DNA from: CAJBLF01 sp964494005
GTDB taxonomy: Bacteria; Patescibacteriota; Gracilibacteria; Absconditabacterales; Absconditicoccaceae
Reading direction: 5' to 3'
Assembly (NCBI GenBank): GCA_964494005.1
Contig: CAZBQE010000012.1
Span: 1-19,917, forward strand
Length of the DNA stretch: 19,917 nt
Shown here: one piece after another, positions 8,545 through 17,920 of the stretch
Numbering within the stretch: the stretch's first letter is position 1
Layout: the number at the start of each line of letters is the position of its first letter
The notes under the pieces: model-generated
Told to the model about the DNA's origin: nothing
What the model saw: only the letters and a program-made list of their open reading frames with translations
Databases searched by the model: none
Translations under genes and position numbers: made by a program

Positions 8545-9849
8545 CTATTCCTCTTCCTCCTCAGCTTCTGAGGAGTTTTTTATTAATGGCATGAAACGGA
8601 AATATTCGAGAAGTTGGAGTCCGGTGAATCTTCCTACAGCGATATTGAGTAAGAAAATCAGTAATAATAATTCAGGGAAAGCTAAGAGTAAATGCTTTAA
8701 TCCCGTTCGATAAAAGAGTCCATACACAGCAAAAGAAACAATAGCGAACTCAAGTAATGCTATTCGTTGATGTATTTTGGTAAATTTGAAATTATCGTTG
8801 AATACTTTGTCGCTGATAATGATCATAAAGATGATAGGTAAGATGATAAGTGATTTGCTAAATATGATAACATCAAAGAGGTTTCGAGAAAAAATCATAT
8901 TTAACCCAAAGATAACCAAGAGGAGAAAAAAGTAAATCATTACCAGGAGTGAGGTTTTTGCATTATGAAGGAGATAGATTTTTTTGGTAAATGCTCTAAC
9001 AAGGAGTTTTGCTATCAGTCCGATAGCCAATAAAATACAACTCAAAGGTATACCTATGGTATACAGCGAAATAGCGAATAAGAGTGGAGTATAGATACCA
9101 AAGACCGAAAATCCTACCACTTGTCTGAGAATACTTACAACCAGTGCACCCAAAGTAAGTAACAAAAAGAGTCCTATCAAATCTATGGGAAATCCGTTGT
9201 AAATAAGGTGATCGATAATATATGAGATAATAAGAAATTTTGACGTTTCTTGGAAAGAAAGTGAAAAAGGAGTAATATATTTTTCTTCTTCATTATTTAT
9301 TTTATCCAAGGAAAGTGATGAGAGGAAGTTGAGAAGTTTGTCTTTAGGTACCGTATAGAGTTTTTCTATTTCTATGGATTTAATCTGTTTCGCTAAGATT
9401 CTTTTGATGAAGTATTTATTGCTATTGGTGACGAGATAGATGGTTTTATCTTGAAGATTGAGTGGGGTAGTGGAGTTGATTTTTCCCAAGAGTTGGAAAA
9501 GGATATCGAAGTTGCTGGTATTGATAATTAATATATTTGTTGACTGAATTTCTTCAAGGTTCATATTGATTTTTGCGAGCAATTCCTCTTCAGGGAAACT
9601 TTTGCTATCAGCAACAAAAATTTCTTGGAGTAAAGTTCTTTGTTTGTCAAAATTAGCCTGAAATCAGAGATCAAATTCATCTCCTTGTTCACCAATATAG
9701 ACGATAGTATCTCTATAGTTTACTCCAGGTGTAGGCGCAGCACAATGGGATTGTCCATCACAGGTGGTTGAAGTAAATTGTGCGGAAGTCGTCGAAAAAA
9801 GGAAGAGCGTTCCAAGGAGTATGAGTGATGAAATAAGAAATCTTTTCAT
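8545..9849 (-). CDS. 7TM membrane protein of the 7TM-transglutaminase-associated family
   Basis: A 434-residue protein with a signal peptide (MKRFLISSLILLGTLFLFSTTSAQ), an extracytoplasmic domain of about 200 residues, then seven hydrophobic helices from ~residue 216 to the end and an acidic tail (EAEEEEE). Two motifs place it: RQVVGFSVFGIYTPLL at ~242-257, and FPELLLLIFLLNIAVGRFTG with YFRFMPL near the C-terminus from ~391. Both are typical of the seven-helix domain (Pfam 7TM_transglut) that is usually fused to an inactive transglutaminase domain and encoded beside an alpha-L-glutamate-ligase-like ATP-grasp and a RimB-like protease. The extracellular domain here shows no transglutaminase catalytic motif that I can see. 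One TGA-Gly (complement of 9664-9666). The context with two ATP-grasps and two HEXXXH proteins supports the family call. Confidence 0.8.
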
Positions 9850-9878
9850 AAGAAAAAAATAGTCAGATAAATCTTTTG

Positions 9879-9907
9879 TAGTTAAGTGATTTGGTGGGAG
9901 GAGTCAA
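9879..9907 (-). promoter_or_regulatory. Possible promoter for the 7TM gene
   Basis: Minus-strand TTGACT (complement of 9902-9907), 17-bp spacer and TAACTA (complement of 9879-9884). The -10 box is poor. Transcription would start near 9872, about 23 nt before the ATG at 9849. Confidence 0.35.
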
Positions 9908-9913
9908 GGGGAT

Positions 9914-9941
9914 TTGACAGATAAATAATTATGTATATACT
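9914..9941 (+). promoter_or_regulatory. Promoter for the 9979 gene
   Basis: Consensus TTGACA (9914-9919), 16-bp spacer, TATACT (9936-9941), so the transcript begins near 9948. The in-frame ATG at 9931 falls inside this promoter and cannot be the start; the next ATG, at 9979, is therefore preferred. Confidence 0.6.
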
Positions 9942-9978
9942 TGATATATATAGATTTCATTTATTTTACTCTATTTCC

Positions 9979-11484
9979 ATGCAAAATACCCTATCATCTT
10001 CTTTGGAGAACAAGAAATTTGATCATATAGTAGATGTGTTAAAAGAAGCTCTCTTCAATAAGAAGACAGTAGATATTTTTGAATTGACATTTGCATACGA
10101 TATCAAGGATGGAAAATATTTTAATAGAACATTATTTCAGGATTTTGCATGATTGTCAGAAAAAAACACATGAGAGGAATTGTTCTCCATAACAAATTCA
10201 TTGTTACATATCAAAAAGATCTATATTCAGCAAGCGAGAAATGAATTGTTGCAATTTCCGAAAATAGAAGGTAAATCAGAGATATTGTTATGAACACTTA
10301 ATTATATCGAGAAGATTGTAGATTTGACCATTCTTTGACTTCCTTTTGAAATAGAAAAAGCTTGATATGGACTTACTTTGCAACCAAGTGAGGTGGAAAA
10401 AAGAGTACAGAAAATGGAAAATATAGAGAAAGAGCTTTTTGGTGGAAATATCAGAGAGAATCCTTTGGAAGTAACCAATTGTTATAGAAATCTCAAAACG
10501 AAGATAGAGAAGAAATTACCTACGATGACAGAAGATCAGAAAAAAATATGTTTCAAAGTAGTAAATACTGTTAAGTCATTACCTGCTTTTGTAGATATAG
10601 ATGGTATATTCAAAAACAGAAAAACAGATACAAGAACGATGAATTATAAAAAAATATTTGAGGAAAATAAGGAATTGTTTGAGAAAAAAATAAGTAGAAC
10701 TAATTATATTAAGGTATTTGAATTGGTGTTTGCTATGTACGGTATAAAAAAATCAGTAAAGATAGACGAAAGAAATTCTATATATGATGGAGATGATGCT
10801 TTGTATGTTCCCCAAAACAAAAATTATGATAATTTATCACTTCAAAAAGTTTTGGTACTTATACAGCATGAGATAGAAAGACATATGTTGAGTTTGGAGA
10901 ATAATGAAGCGAATGTTGGATGATTTAGATGAGCAAATAATTTGTTTATGGAAGAATGAGCTGCAATGATTATGGAGGGTACCTTACAAGGAAAATCATT
11001 GGCAGACTATGGATGAATTTCTATAAGTTTACCGAATTTGCTTGTTTGAGAATTGTTGGATGGAGATGAATATAAAGAATTTTTGGCTATTTTTTCACAA
11101 AAGGATATTGATAGAAAAAAAAGGTTATATCCTCTGCATTATAGAGGAGTGCCACATAAAGATACCGTCTATACGAGATGACCTAAAGCGATTATAGAAT
11201 ATCTTACCCAATGATGAGATCCCAAAGATACGTTTATTGGACGTTTACAGGAAAAAGATATAGCTAAAATTCAAGAGAACAAGGATCTCAAATATCCTAA
11301 ATTGGTTTCAGAAGTAATTATTCAGAAACTCGTCAACAAGAAGATTAATGATAAAGAATTCAAAGAATTTATTGCAGGAAAATATAATTTTTTACAGGAA
11401 GATATGGTGAAAGATACAATGAATGATTTTACATCCGATCAAAAGAAAAAATTAATTGAAATACTTCAGATTATAAGAAAATAA
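9979..11484 (+). CDS. Divergent DUF1704/MATCAP-like HEXXXH metallopeptidase-like protein
   Basis: A 501-residue protein, continuous only with UGA=Gly (many TGA codons). The key region is HEIERH at residues 297-302 (an HEXXXH zinc motif), followed 20-odd residues later by LFMEEGAAMIMEG (E325-E326-G327, with G327 encoded by TGA). This matches the HEXXXH plus Q/E-E-G-L/A pair of DUF1704 proteins, the family of human MATCAP carboxypeptidases and of bacterial QEGLP-motif proteins. Residues ~1-120 are helical, and ~130-230 has charged helices without a recognised domain. There is no signal peptide. It is much more divergent than the DUF1704 protein encoded at 12438-13814. It has its own promoter, is divergent from the 7TM gene, and ends one base before the convergent ATP-grasp gene. 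Catalytic activity is inferred, not shown. Confidence 0.78.
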
Positions 11485-12435
11485 TTATTTATTATTCGTA
11501 TATATGGTTTTAAAAAATTTTACCAATCCACGACAGATAATTGCAAGTTTTTTTTGATCTGTTTGATAATACCAGGTTCCTGGAGAAGCATTGATTTCAA
11601 GAAGGTATCGTTTTTTGTCGTTTTTGCAGTAAGCAAAATCCATAGAAAATATATTAGTATCGTCAATTTCTAGTTTTTTATATATTTTTTTTGTGAGGGA
11701 CAATAATTCTTTTGGTATCTGTTTTTTTTCTAAAAGATATTGTTTTCATCCCAATCACACATTGCTTCTAAAATCTCTTTTTTTTGGTATTCTTAATGTT
11801 GATTCGATGATTTTTTTACCAGCAAACATAAATCTAACATCATGGGTTGATGTACATATTCATGGATATCATTTACTAAAATCTTTGTATTGTTGTACAA
11901 TATATAATTCTTCTAATCCATAATATTTTTTCCTTTTTTTCAAAAGTTCTTTGACAGTTGTGAGTAGTATTCATTTACCAGAATTTGCTCTTATAGGTTT
12001 TAGTACGATTTTATTTCTAAATCATTTTTGAATTGCTTTGTTTACAAAAAATGTGGATAAGAGTAATGTAAATGGCTGAAATTCTGATGTAAATTTGTAG
12101 ATTTCAAATTTATCATTACTAATAATCATTATTTTTTTTGATGGGGTTGTTGTTATGTTTTTGAATGTATGATATTTATAATAAGCTCCCATTCATTTTC
12201 TATTTCGTATAATATCAGGTATATATTTTTTCTTGATTATTTTGTTTTTTCACTGCGCATCAAAAATATTGTACTCTTTAAAATATTGTTTTTTGTCGTT
12301 GAAATTATTGATGCTTACCCTAACTAATTCTATATTGTATTTTTGAAAATATTTTTGCATAAAAAATCTTGTCCCATAAATATCTGTTCATGAAAATAAA
12401 TGGTGATATCAGGTATCTATAGCTATCTTAAGCAT
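11485..12435 (-). CDS. ATP-grasp protein (RimK-like), second ligase of the cluster
   Basis: A 316-residue ATP-grasp protein. The N-terminal ~120 residues form a divergent pre-ATP-grasp part (starts MLKIAIDTGYHHLFSGTDIYG). The ATP-binding segment is KPIRANSGKGI at 146-156, followed by the partner strand region IVQQYKDF, then HDVRFMFAGKKIIEST, and the Mg-binding LLEINASPGT with E280 and N282. Such enzymes activate a carboxylate as acyl-phosphate and join it to an amine. About ten glycines are TGA, including the loop Gly155 and two in NVGLGGKQ. The start ATG lies 2 bp after the stop of the upstream DUF1704 gene, so they are co-transcribed. The stop (complement of 11485-11487) abuts the stop of the convergent 9979 gene. 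The substrate is unknown; it is not a close copy of the 13753-14898 ligase. Confidence 0.82.
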
Positions 12436-12437
12436 GT

Positions 12438-13814
12438 TTATATTATATAATCTAAATCTTGTATTTTACATTTACCTTTGTACATTTTATCTGGTTTGTT
12501 TCCTTGTGCTATTCGATTATTTATTTTGGTGAATCCATCGAGATAGATTTTGTCTTTGAGATATCCGATTCCGGTTTGAGAAGTATCGATGATGCCTCTT
12601 TTGGATCTGATAATAGTTTTGAATAATCCCTCCAAAGATCTTTCTGGGTAGGTAAATCTAAGATATTCAGCAGCCTTACTGAAATTAAATTTTAGTAATT
12701 CATGAGTGATGACATATTTTTTATAGAGAGAAATTTTTTCGTAATCATCAGGTAAAACTTGATTACCGTTCCAGATAGCCAATCATTCTTCTTCCTGTTG
12801 ATAAAAAGCTGTTCATGATTTGAATATATTTCGTCAGGATTTACTTCCATTGAGATATCTTACAAGGTGAGTGTCGATTTCATGAGCAAGTGTTGCGCGA
12901 AGTCATTCTTCTTTAAATTTCGCTGATTTGGAAATACTGATTTTGATTTCTTTTCCCATGATGACAGAAATTCTAGAAAAGGTATCATAAGAAAAGATAA
13001 TATCGACACCATAAATTTTTTTTTGTGTGAGATATTTTTCTATTTCTTTTTCTATTTCTGAGAGCTTGAGTTGTTTTCCTAAAACGCTTTTTTGAATACC
13101 AAATTCATGTCTATCCAATACTTTATTTTTCGATATTTTCAATAATTCATTATCAAACTCGCCAAATAGTTTGGTATTGTACAAAGCTATATTATCAAAA
13201 TCTTGCTGTGTATATGCTAATATTAGTTTTCTTCTGAGTTCCAATTCTTCTAGTTTTTCTCCAAAAAGCTTTTTGAATGGACTTTTTAGCTTTTCCAATT
13301 GTATCTGTAAAAATTCTATCTCTTTGGCAGTTGCTATAAGTTTTTCTTCTTTTGGTCGTTTATATTTAAACACCGGATTATATTTTCCATTCATTGAGAT
13401 GAAAGTATCAAGCTCGCTGAAATAATTGACTGGTCTTAGTCTTGTAGAGAGATTGAGTCTCTTGTTGAGCTGAGCGATTTTTTGGTCTATAGTATGTAAT
13501 TGTTGTTGTTCCAGGGGCATGATGTATTTTGGATTGACGATATCTATACTATCTTGTGCTTTGTGAATCGGTTTGATAAGATACGTGCTTGCTGTCTTAT
13601 TTCCCAAAATAATAACATTGTCCTTGAGACTTTCGCCGATAGAGAATTTGTTTTTTTTGAGCGTAATATCATTTTGATAGAGATCTATATATCGTTCGTG
13701 TTTGTTTTCTTTGATAAGATCAAAAAGTTTTGGAGACATATAATTCCCTGATTTATTTAGATCTACTTCTATAACGACATCGATACGTTCTTCTTCTTCT
13801 TTTGAGTTTTCCAT
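12438..13814 (-). CDS. DUF1704/MATCAP-like zinc metallopeptidase (QEGLP-motif family)
   Basis: A 458-residue protein. The family signature is complete: LAHEIDTHLVRYLNG with HEIDTH at 311-316 (HEXXXH), then QQEEEGLAIWNG with E343-G344-L345, the QEGLA/QEGLP-type element; G344 is TGA. Upstream lies the helical segment with RPVNYFSELDTF typical of the family. Human MATCAP and relatives remove C-terminal Tyr or Glu; bacterial members sit beside ATP-grasp ligases. The first ~95 residues (RIDVVIEVDL... to ...NVIILGNKTASTYLIKP) resemble in layout a RimB-like retropepsin domain, but the D-T-G triad is degenerate (D-L-N); that is inference. The start at ATG 13814 overlaps the ligase gene by 62 bp. An ATG at 13740, just after the ligase stop and preceded by AGGGA, is an alternative but would drop this protein-like N-terminus. 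Confidence 0.86.
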
Positions 13815-14898
13815 ATTGCGAGAGATAAAGAAGTTTGCTGGTGAGGAGATCAGATTTTTCTTCGCTAAAGAGACTTTTGGCTATTTCCACTCATTTTTCT
13901 GGATCGATAATTTTGAGATCTGAGAGTTTATCTAAAACTTTTTGTAATTTAGTATTGCTGACTTTTTGTACTTCTAGACCCGCTCTTGCATTGATTTCCA
14001 ATAATTTCGGACCCTCATTCGTGATCACCCGATCAAGTGCGAGATATCAGAGATTGACGAAATACTGTACTTTCGACGACAAAAATAAGATATCATTTCG
14101 ATAGGGGATTTTTTTACCTTGAAAATGTGCGAATTTTTTTGGGAATTTTTTTTTGTATATTTTTTCTTTGTAGAGGAGTGAGGTGATTTTCCCACTTCCT
14201 ACTTCAATACCTAATCCACTTCCTCATTGTGCTAAATTTGCTTTCCCTCCAGAGTCTTTTGTTGGTACTCTGATCATTGTTGCTACAGGGACAAGGTTGA
14301 AGACAATAACTCTGATATCAGCAAGTCAGAATTCACAAAATTCTTTAAATAATTCTCCTGCTACTAATTTTTCTTCTATAATAATTTTGTCTCCTCATGA
14401 AGTAAGGGAGAATTTTCCATCGACGATATCGAGCAAGCGTCTTCTAAATTCCCTATCGGTCAATATCATTTCTCCGATTTGGTAGCTTCCTGCGGGATGA
14501 GGACCTTCGAATTTTTGAAAAAATATTTCTTTGATATGAGATCAGAAATCTTGTAGTTTTTTGATTATTTTATGGGATGTTTTTTTTTCTTTTTGAAGTA
14601 TTGATGCTACCAATCATTCTTCGGGAATATATTTTACTATATATACACCTTTTCCTTTGCTTCCATGATTGGGTTTGACAACAAAGTTTTTTTTTGGCAG
14701 ATACGAAAAATCAAAATCATAGAGCTCTTTACGACTAGAAATAATTCCATAGGTCTTAGCGAACGGAATTCCTCTTTCTACGAGAAAATCTTTCGTCTGC
14801 AATTTATTGTTCGCGAGACGAATGCCTTTTTTGTCATTAAACTTTTTGATATAGAGGAGATTCCTTGCATTATTGCCGAGGATTCCAAAATCGAACAT
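13753..14898 (-). CDS. Alpha-L-glutamate ligase-like ATP-grasp protein (RimK-related)
   Basis: A 381-residue ATP-grasp protein of the RimK-related E-ligase family (TIGR02291 type). The opening GILGNNARNLLYIKKFN, then IRLANNKLQTKDFLVERGIPF, matches this family closely. The ATP-binding segment is VVKPNHGSKGKG at 73-84; then LADIRVIVFN and RVPTKDSGGKANLAQGGSGLGIEVG; and LLEINARAG with Mg-binding E301 and N303. These enzymes are thought to add amino acids, classically glutamate, by acyl-phosphate chemistry. Several glycines use TGA (Gly95, the first G of GGSGLG). The last ~17 residues, LKRRRRTYRCRYRSRSK, look unlike a protein core and overlap the DUF1704 gene's start in another frame, so the true family domain probably ends near SLFSEEKSD. 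It is the first gene of a three-gene operon. Confidence 0.88.
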
Positions 14899-14916
14899 AG
14901 CTCAAATAAAAAAATA

Positions 14917-14940
14917 AACTAACAGTAAACAACTAACAGT
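14917..14940. repeat. Direct repeat AACTAACAGT x2
   Basis: Two exact 10-bp copies at 14917-14926 and 14931-14940, followed by a related GAATAGTGAATG, in the leader region of the ligase operon. Confidence 0.5.
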
Positions 14941-14970
14941 GAATAGTGAATGTATGTATCTTTTTATGAC

Positions 14971-14989
14971 CTATGGTAAATTACCATAG
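14971..14989. promoter_or_regulatory. Perfect 19-bp palindrome, possible operator
   Basis: CTATGGTAA / A / TTACCATAG has 9-bp arms around one base. It lies in the 277-bp spacer between the divergent ligase operon (start 14898) and the lipoprotein gene (promoter 15071). A dimeric regulator site is the simplest reading. A transcript hairpin is possible too, but no T-tract follows. Confidence 0.45.
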
Positions 14990-15070
14990 TCGATATATCA
15001 ACAAATCTTTCGTTATTTATTATTAGTTGTTAATTGTAATTAATAGGGAAAAGGTAGGAAAAATCAATAT

Positions 15071-15099
15071 TTAACACAAAAATATGTTTATTTTATATT
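15071..15099 (+). promoter_or_regulatory. Promoter for the lipoprotein gene
   Basis: TTAACA (15071-15076), 17-bp spacer, TATATT (15094-15099). Transcription would start near 15106, giving an A-rich leader of about 70 nt. A second TTGACT at 15104 lacks a matching -10. Confidence 0.5.
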
Positions 15100-15175
15100 T
15101 AGCTTGACTTTTTATCGTAAATAAATAAAGTTCTAGGTAAGAAACTAAAAAGTAAAACCAAAAAAAATAAAAAAT

Positions 15176-15991
15176 ATGAAAAAAGTAATAATTTTTTCTA
15201 TCGTGGTAATAGCAATTACTATGGTAGGGTGCGAAAAACACGATCGTGCTCAGACTGCTCGTGACGATGTATATTCCAATAGATTAGGGCAAAAAACAGG
15301 AGCCCTGATCGTGTCTACAGAAGAATATATCGATCGTCATCGGAGCGGGTTTACCTTAGAAGAGTGTGCACGTCTTGCCGAAGAAAGAACTCTTCTTGTA
15401 GAGCAGACATTATATGAAGAGCTTATTCGTGAGCTCAAGAATATTATTCGTGTACTTTCTACTGAGTATCGTACTCAGCGAGATGAGGATACGACTGAAG
15501 AGGCGATTGCAAAACGAAAGAAATACCTTTGGAACAAAGTAGCTGGAGGTAATGAGAATGTTCTTGATCAGGAACTCATTAGAGTTTTTGAATACTATCC
15601 GCATCATTTGGTGGCGGTTGTCAAAGATTATATTCTTGATGACTTGCTCTTTGGCGGAGGGACAAGAATTGATGACGGGGACAACCCTGTTAATTCCACA
15701 GAAGTCGGTATCCAAAATATGTTTATGGATAGTATCCGTTGGGACTATCCCCCTGAATATATTGTGAGGTACCGGGATGAAATCTATTGGTATTTCTATT
15801 TTTACGCGGTAGACCCCGCGAATTATAGGAATGCTAAAAAGGCGTTTTTACCAACACCTTCCATATCCGAGATGAAAGAGCTTTATCCAGAAGAGAAGCT
15901 CAAGTCATTTAGTAATTTGGAAGATGCCCGTCAATGGACATTGACCCAAGCTGATTACACGCAGCCGGATTGGAAGCCAAAAAAAGAATAA
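15176..15991 (+). CDS. Predicted lipoprotein, function unknown
   Basis: A 271-residue protein with a lipoprotein signal: MKKVIIFSIVVIAITMVGC, with lipobox M-V-G-C at 16-19, so Cys19 would be lipidated and the rest displayed on the cell surface. The mature part is charged, with helical stretches (EECARLAEERTLLVEQ and EELIRELKNIIRVL), a Gly/Asp-rich loop (FGGGTRIDDGDNP) and an aromatic segment YWYFYFYAVDPANY near residues 203-216. I recognise no family. Its glycines all use GGN codons with several GGG, and there is no TGA, unlike most neighbours; it also looks less AT-rich. This could mean high expression or a different history. It has its own promoter (15071-15099) and terminator (15999-16029), so it is a single-gene unit. 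Confidence 0.85.
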   Translation: MKKVIIFSIVVIAITMVGCEKHDRAQTARDDVYSNRLGQKTGALIVSTEEYIDRHRSGFTLEECARLAEERTLLVEQTLYEELIRELKNIIRVLSTEYRTQRDEDTTEEAIAKRKKYLWNKVAGGNENVLDQELIRVFEYYPHHLVAVVKDYILDDLLFGGGTRIDDGDNPVNSTEVGIQNMFMDSIRWDYPPEYIVRYRDEIYWYFYFYAVDPANYRNAKKAFLPTPSISEMKELYPEEKLKSFSNLEDARQWTLTQADYTQPDWKPKKE

Positions 15992-15998
15992 CATATTG

Positions 15999-16029
15999 GA
16001 GGCAGGTTATATACCTTGCCTCTTTTTTT
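15999..16029 (+). terminator. Rho-independent terminator of the lipoprotein gene
   Basis: GAGGCAGG (15999-16006), TTATATA loop, CCTTGCCTC (16014-16022) with one bulged base, followed by seven T (16023-16029). Confidence 0.85.
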
Positions 16030-16117
16030 GTACTAAAAAACGAAGTCATTATATTTCATTTGAAATTCTTACCCGCTTTGCTACTACTATAAAGACTTTA
16101 TTTTTTTGATTGTTACA

Positions 16118-17548
16118 ATGAAATTGTTTATCTACAATACTCTCACTCGTCAAAAAGAAGAATTTATTCCCTTGATGGAAGATCCCAATTACAAAGGGCC
16201 AAAAAAGGATTTTGTAGGACTCTATTCATGCGGACCTACGGTATATCGAGATCCTAGTATTGGGAATTACAGAGCGACATTCACGGCAGACTTGATTAGG
16301 AACACACTAAAATTACTTGGCTACAAGGTACAAGCAGTCATGAATATTACCGATGTCGGACATTTGACATCAGACGCCGATGATGGAGAAGATAAGTTGG
16401 AAAAGTGAGCGAAACGTGAAGGAATTTCTGCACGAGATGTGGCTCAGAAATATGAGAAAATTTTTAGAGAAGGAATACAGGCTCTCCATATCGATGAATT
16501 TGATGTGATGCCGAGAGCGACTGAGCATATCGAGCAACAGATTGCGTTGGTGAAATCATTAGAGGAAAAATGATATACTTATGTCGTAGAAGGAGATGGT
16601 ATCTATATGGATACGAGTAAAGTAGAAAATTATGGAGAACTTATGGGACCAAATTACAAGAAACGTTTAGCAGATTTGAATGCTGGAGAAAGAGTGGGTA
16701 TGAAATGAAAAAAACATCCCACTGATTTTGCTCTACGAAAATTTGCTCCCGAAAACGAACACAGACAGATGGAGCGAGACTCACCATGGGGAAGATGATT
16801 TCCTGGTCGACATATAGAATGTAGTGCGATGTCCAGTGAATATCTATGACACCAATTTGATATCCATCATGGAGGAGCAGATCATATCACGATTCACCAT
16901 CCTAACGAAATAGCACAATCTGAATGTTGATTTGACGTTCATCCTCGAGTAAAATATCGAATTCACAACGAATTCCTTCAGGTCGATGGCGGAAAAATGA
17001 GCAAGTCATTGGGAAATGTATATAATTTGACTGATATTCAAAATAAATGATATTCGGCATTGGACCTTAGGTATTTCTATTTTACCGCGCAATATGGCAG
17101 CTTTCAGAATTTCACACGAGATCAATTGGAAGCAGCAAAAAATACCAGACAGGCATTGATCAAAAAATTACAAGGCAAAAAAAGAGTTAAAGACAAAAAA
17201 GAGTTTGAAAATAATCCTTTGTATACGCAAATTATGGAAGCTATCTGTGACAATATGAATACACCAAAGTTACTTGCAGTACTTCAAGGAGCATTAACTA
17301 CATGAGGAGAAAATGTATATGCGATTATTACACGATTAGAAGATAATTATTTGAAACTCTGATTATTCGAAACTCTAGTAGAAGAAACGTTCGACATCCC
17401 AGCTGAAGTAACTTCACTCGCAGACCAGAGAGTAGAAGCGAAAAAAAATAAAGACTTTGCATTAGCTGATGAACTCAGAAATAAAATCACTGAGTTATGA
17501 TTCCAACTTAAAGATACAAAAGACTGATATGAAATAATAAAGGCGTAA
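16118..17548 (+). CDS. cysS: Cysteinyl-tRNA synthetase
   Basis: CysRS charges tRNA-Cys. The 476-residue protein has the CGPTVY zinc-binding start (C38), HIEC with C235, H260 and E264 in HHPNE (completing the zinc site), the tryptophan-rich PWGRGFPGRH segment, and KMSKS at 293-297. It ends with the anticodon-binding region containing FALADELRNKI. Eleven in-frame TGA codons read as Gly, several at invariant family positions (for example WGRG-F, YLG-HQF and the C-terminal LG-F). This is one of the best proofs of UGA=Gly in the window. The first motif, normally HIGN/HIGH, is S47-I-G-N here, so its first His is replaced by Ser. I chose the ATG at 16118; a TTG at 16106 is in frame but less likely. 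It is the first gene of a probable operon with the next two (gaps 19 and 8 bp). Confidence 0.96.
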
Positions 17549-17567
17549 TTTTATTTTTATTGTCTGC

Positions 17568-17912
17568 ATGGACCGAAAAAAATCTTTCAAAGAATGAAAA
17601 GAGTTAGTACTTTCTACAAGTTCTAAATCGTGAATTCCTCACGCGAATATAGTGATTTCGTTATGATTTGTTGACGATAAATTGCTTGTAGCAGATTGTC
17701 AGATGGTAACGACCATAAAAAACTTTAAGGAGAATCCTTATGTTTGTGTTGTTGCTGATTATTATAGAATTTGTGGTAATATTGAACTGTTCACTTCTTG
17801 AAAATATTTTGATATTGCTGTCAAAAAAAGTGACGGCTATACGGTAAAAAATACAATTGTCATATCCATAAATGAAGTAGTTGATATGGATAAAGGTTTT
17901 AAAATTAAATAA
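17568..17912 (+). CDS. Pyridoxamine 5'-phosphate oxidase-like (FMN split-barrel) protein
   Basis: A 114-residue protein of the PPOX split-barrel type, which usually binds FMN or F420 as a dimer. Recognisable segments are LVLSTSSKSGIPHANIVISLGFVDDKLLVADCQM at the N-terminus (given here as its key words LSTSS, G-IPHANI, LLVADCQM), TTIKNFKENPYVCVVA in the middle and IELFTSGKYFD near residue 75-85. Four TGA codons read as Gly, including the family's S-K-S-G-I-P turn and the S-G-K-Y-F near the end. The substrate cannot be named; small proteins of this type range from flavoreductases to heme- or coenzyme-binding proteins. It begins 19 bp after cysS and ends 8 bp before a ferric-reductase-like membrane protein, suggesting a redox pair. 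There is no Shine-Dalgarno. Confidence 0.83.
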
Positions 17913-17920
17913 TTTTTCCT

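Noticed and set aside
9931..9978. Earlier ATG for the HEXXXH protein
   Set aside because: It lies inside the predicted promoter (TTGACA-16-TATACT), so the start at 9979 is preferred.
13171..14485. Several plus-strand open frames opposite the peptidase and ligase genes
   Set aside because: They are antisense shadows of conserved minus-strand genes.
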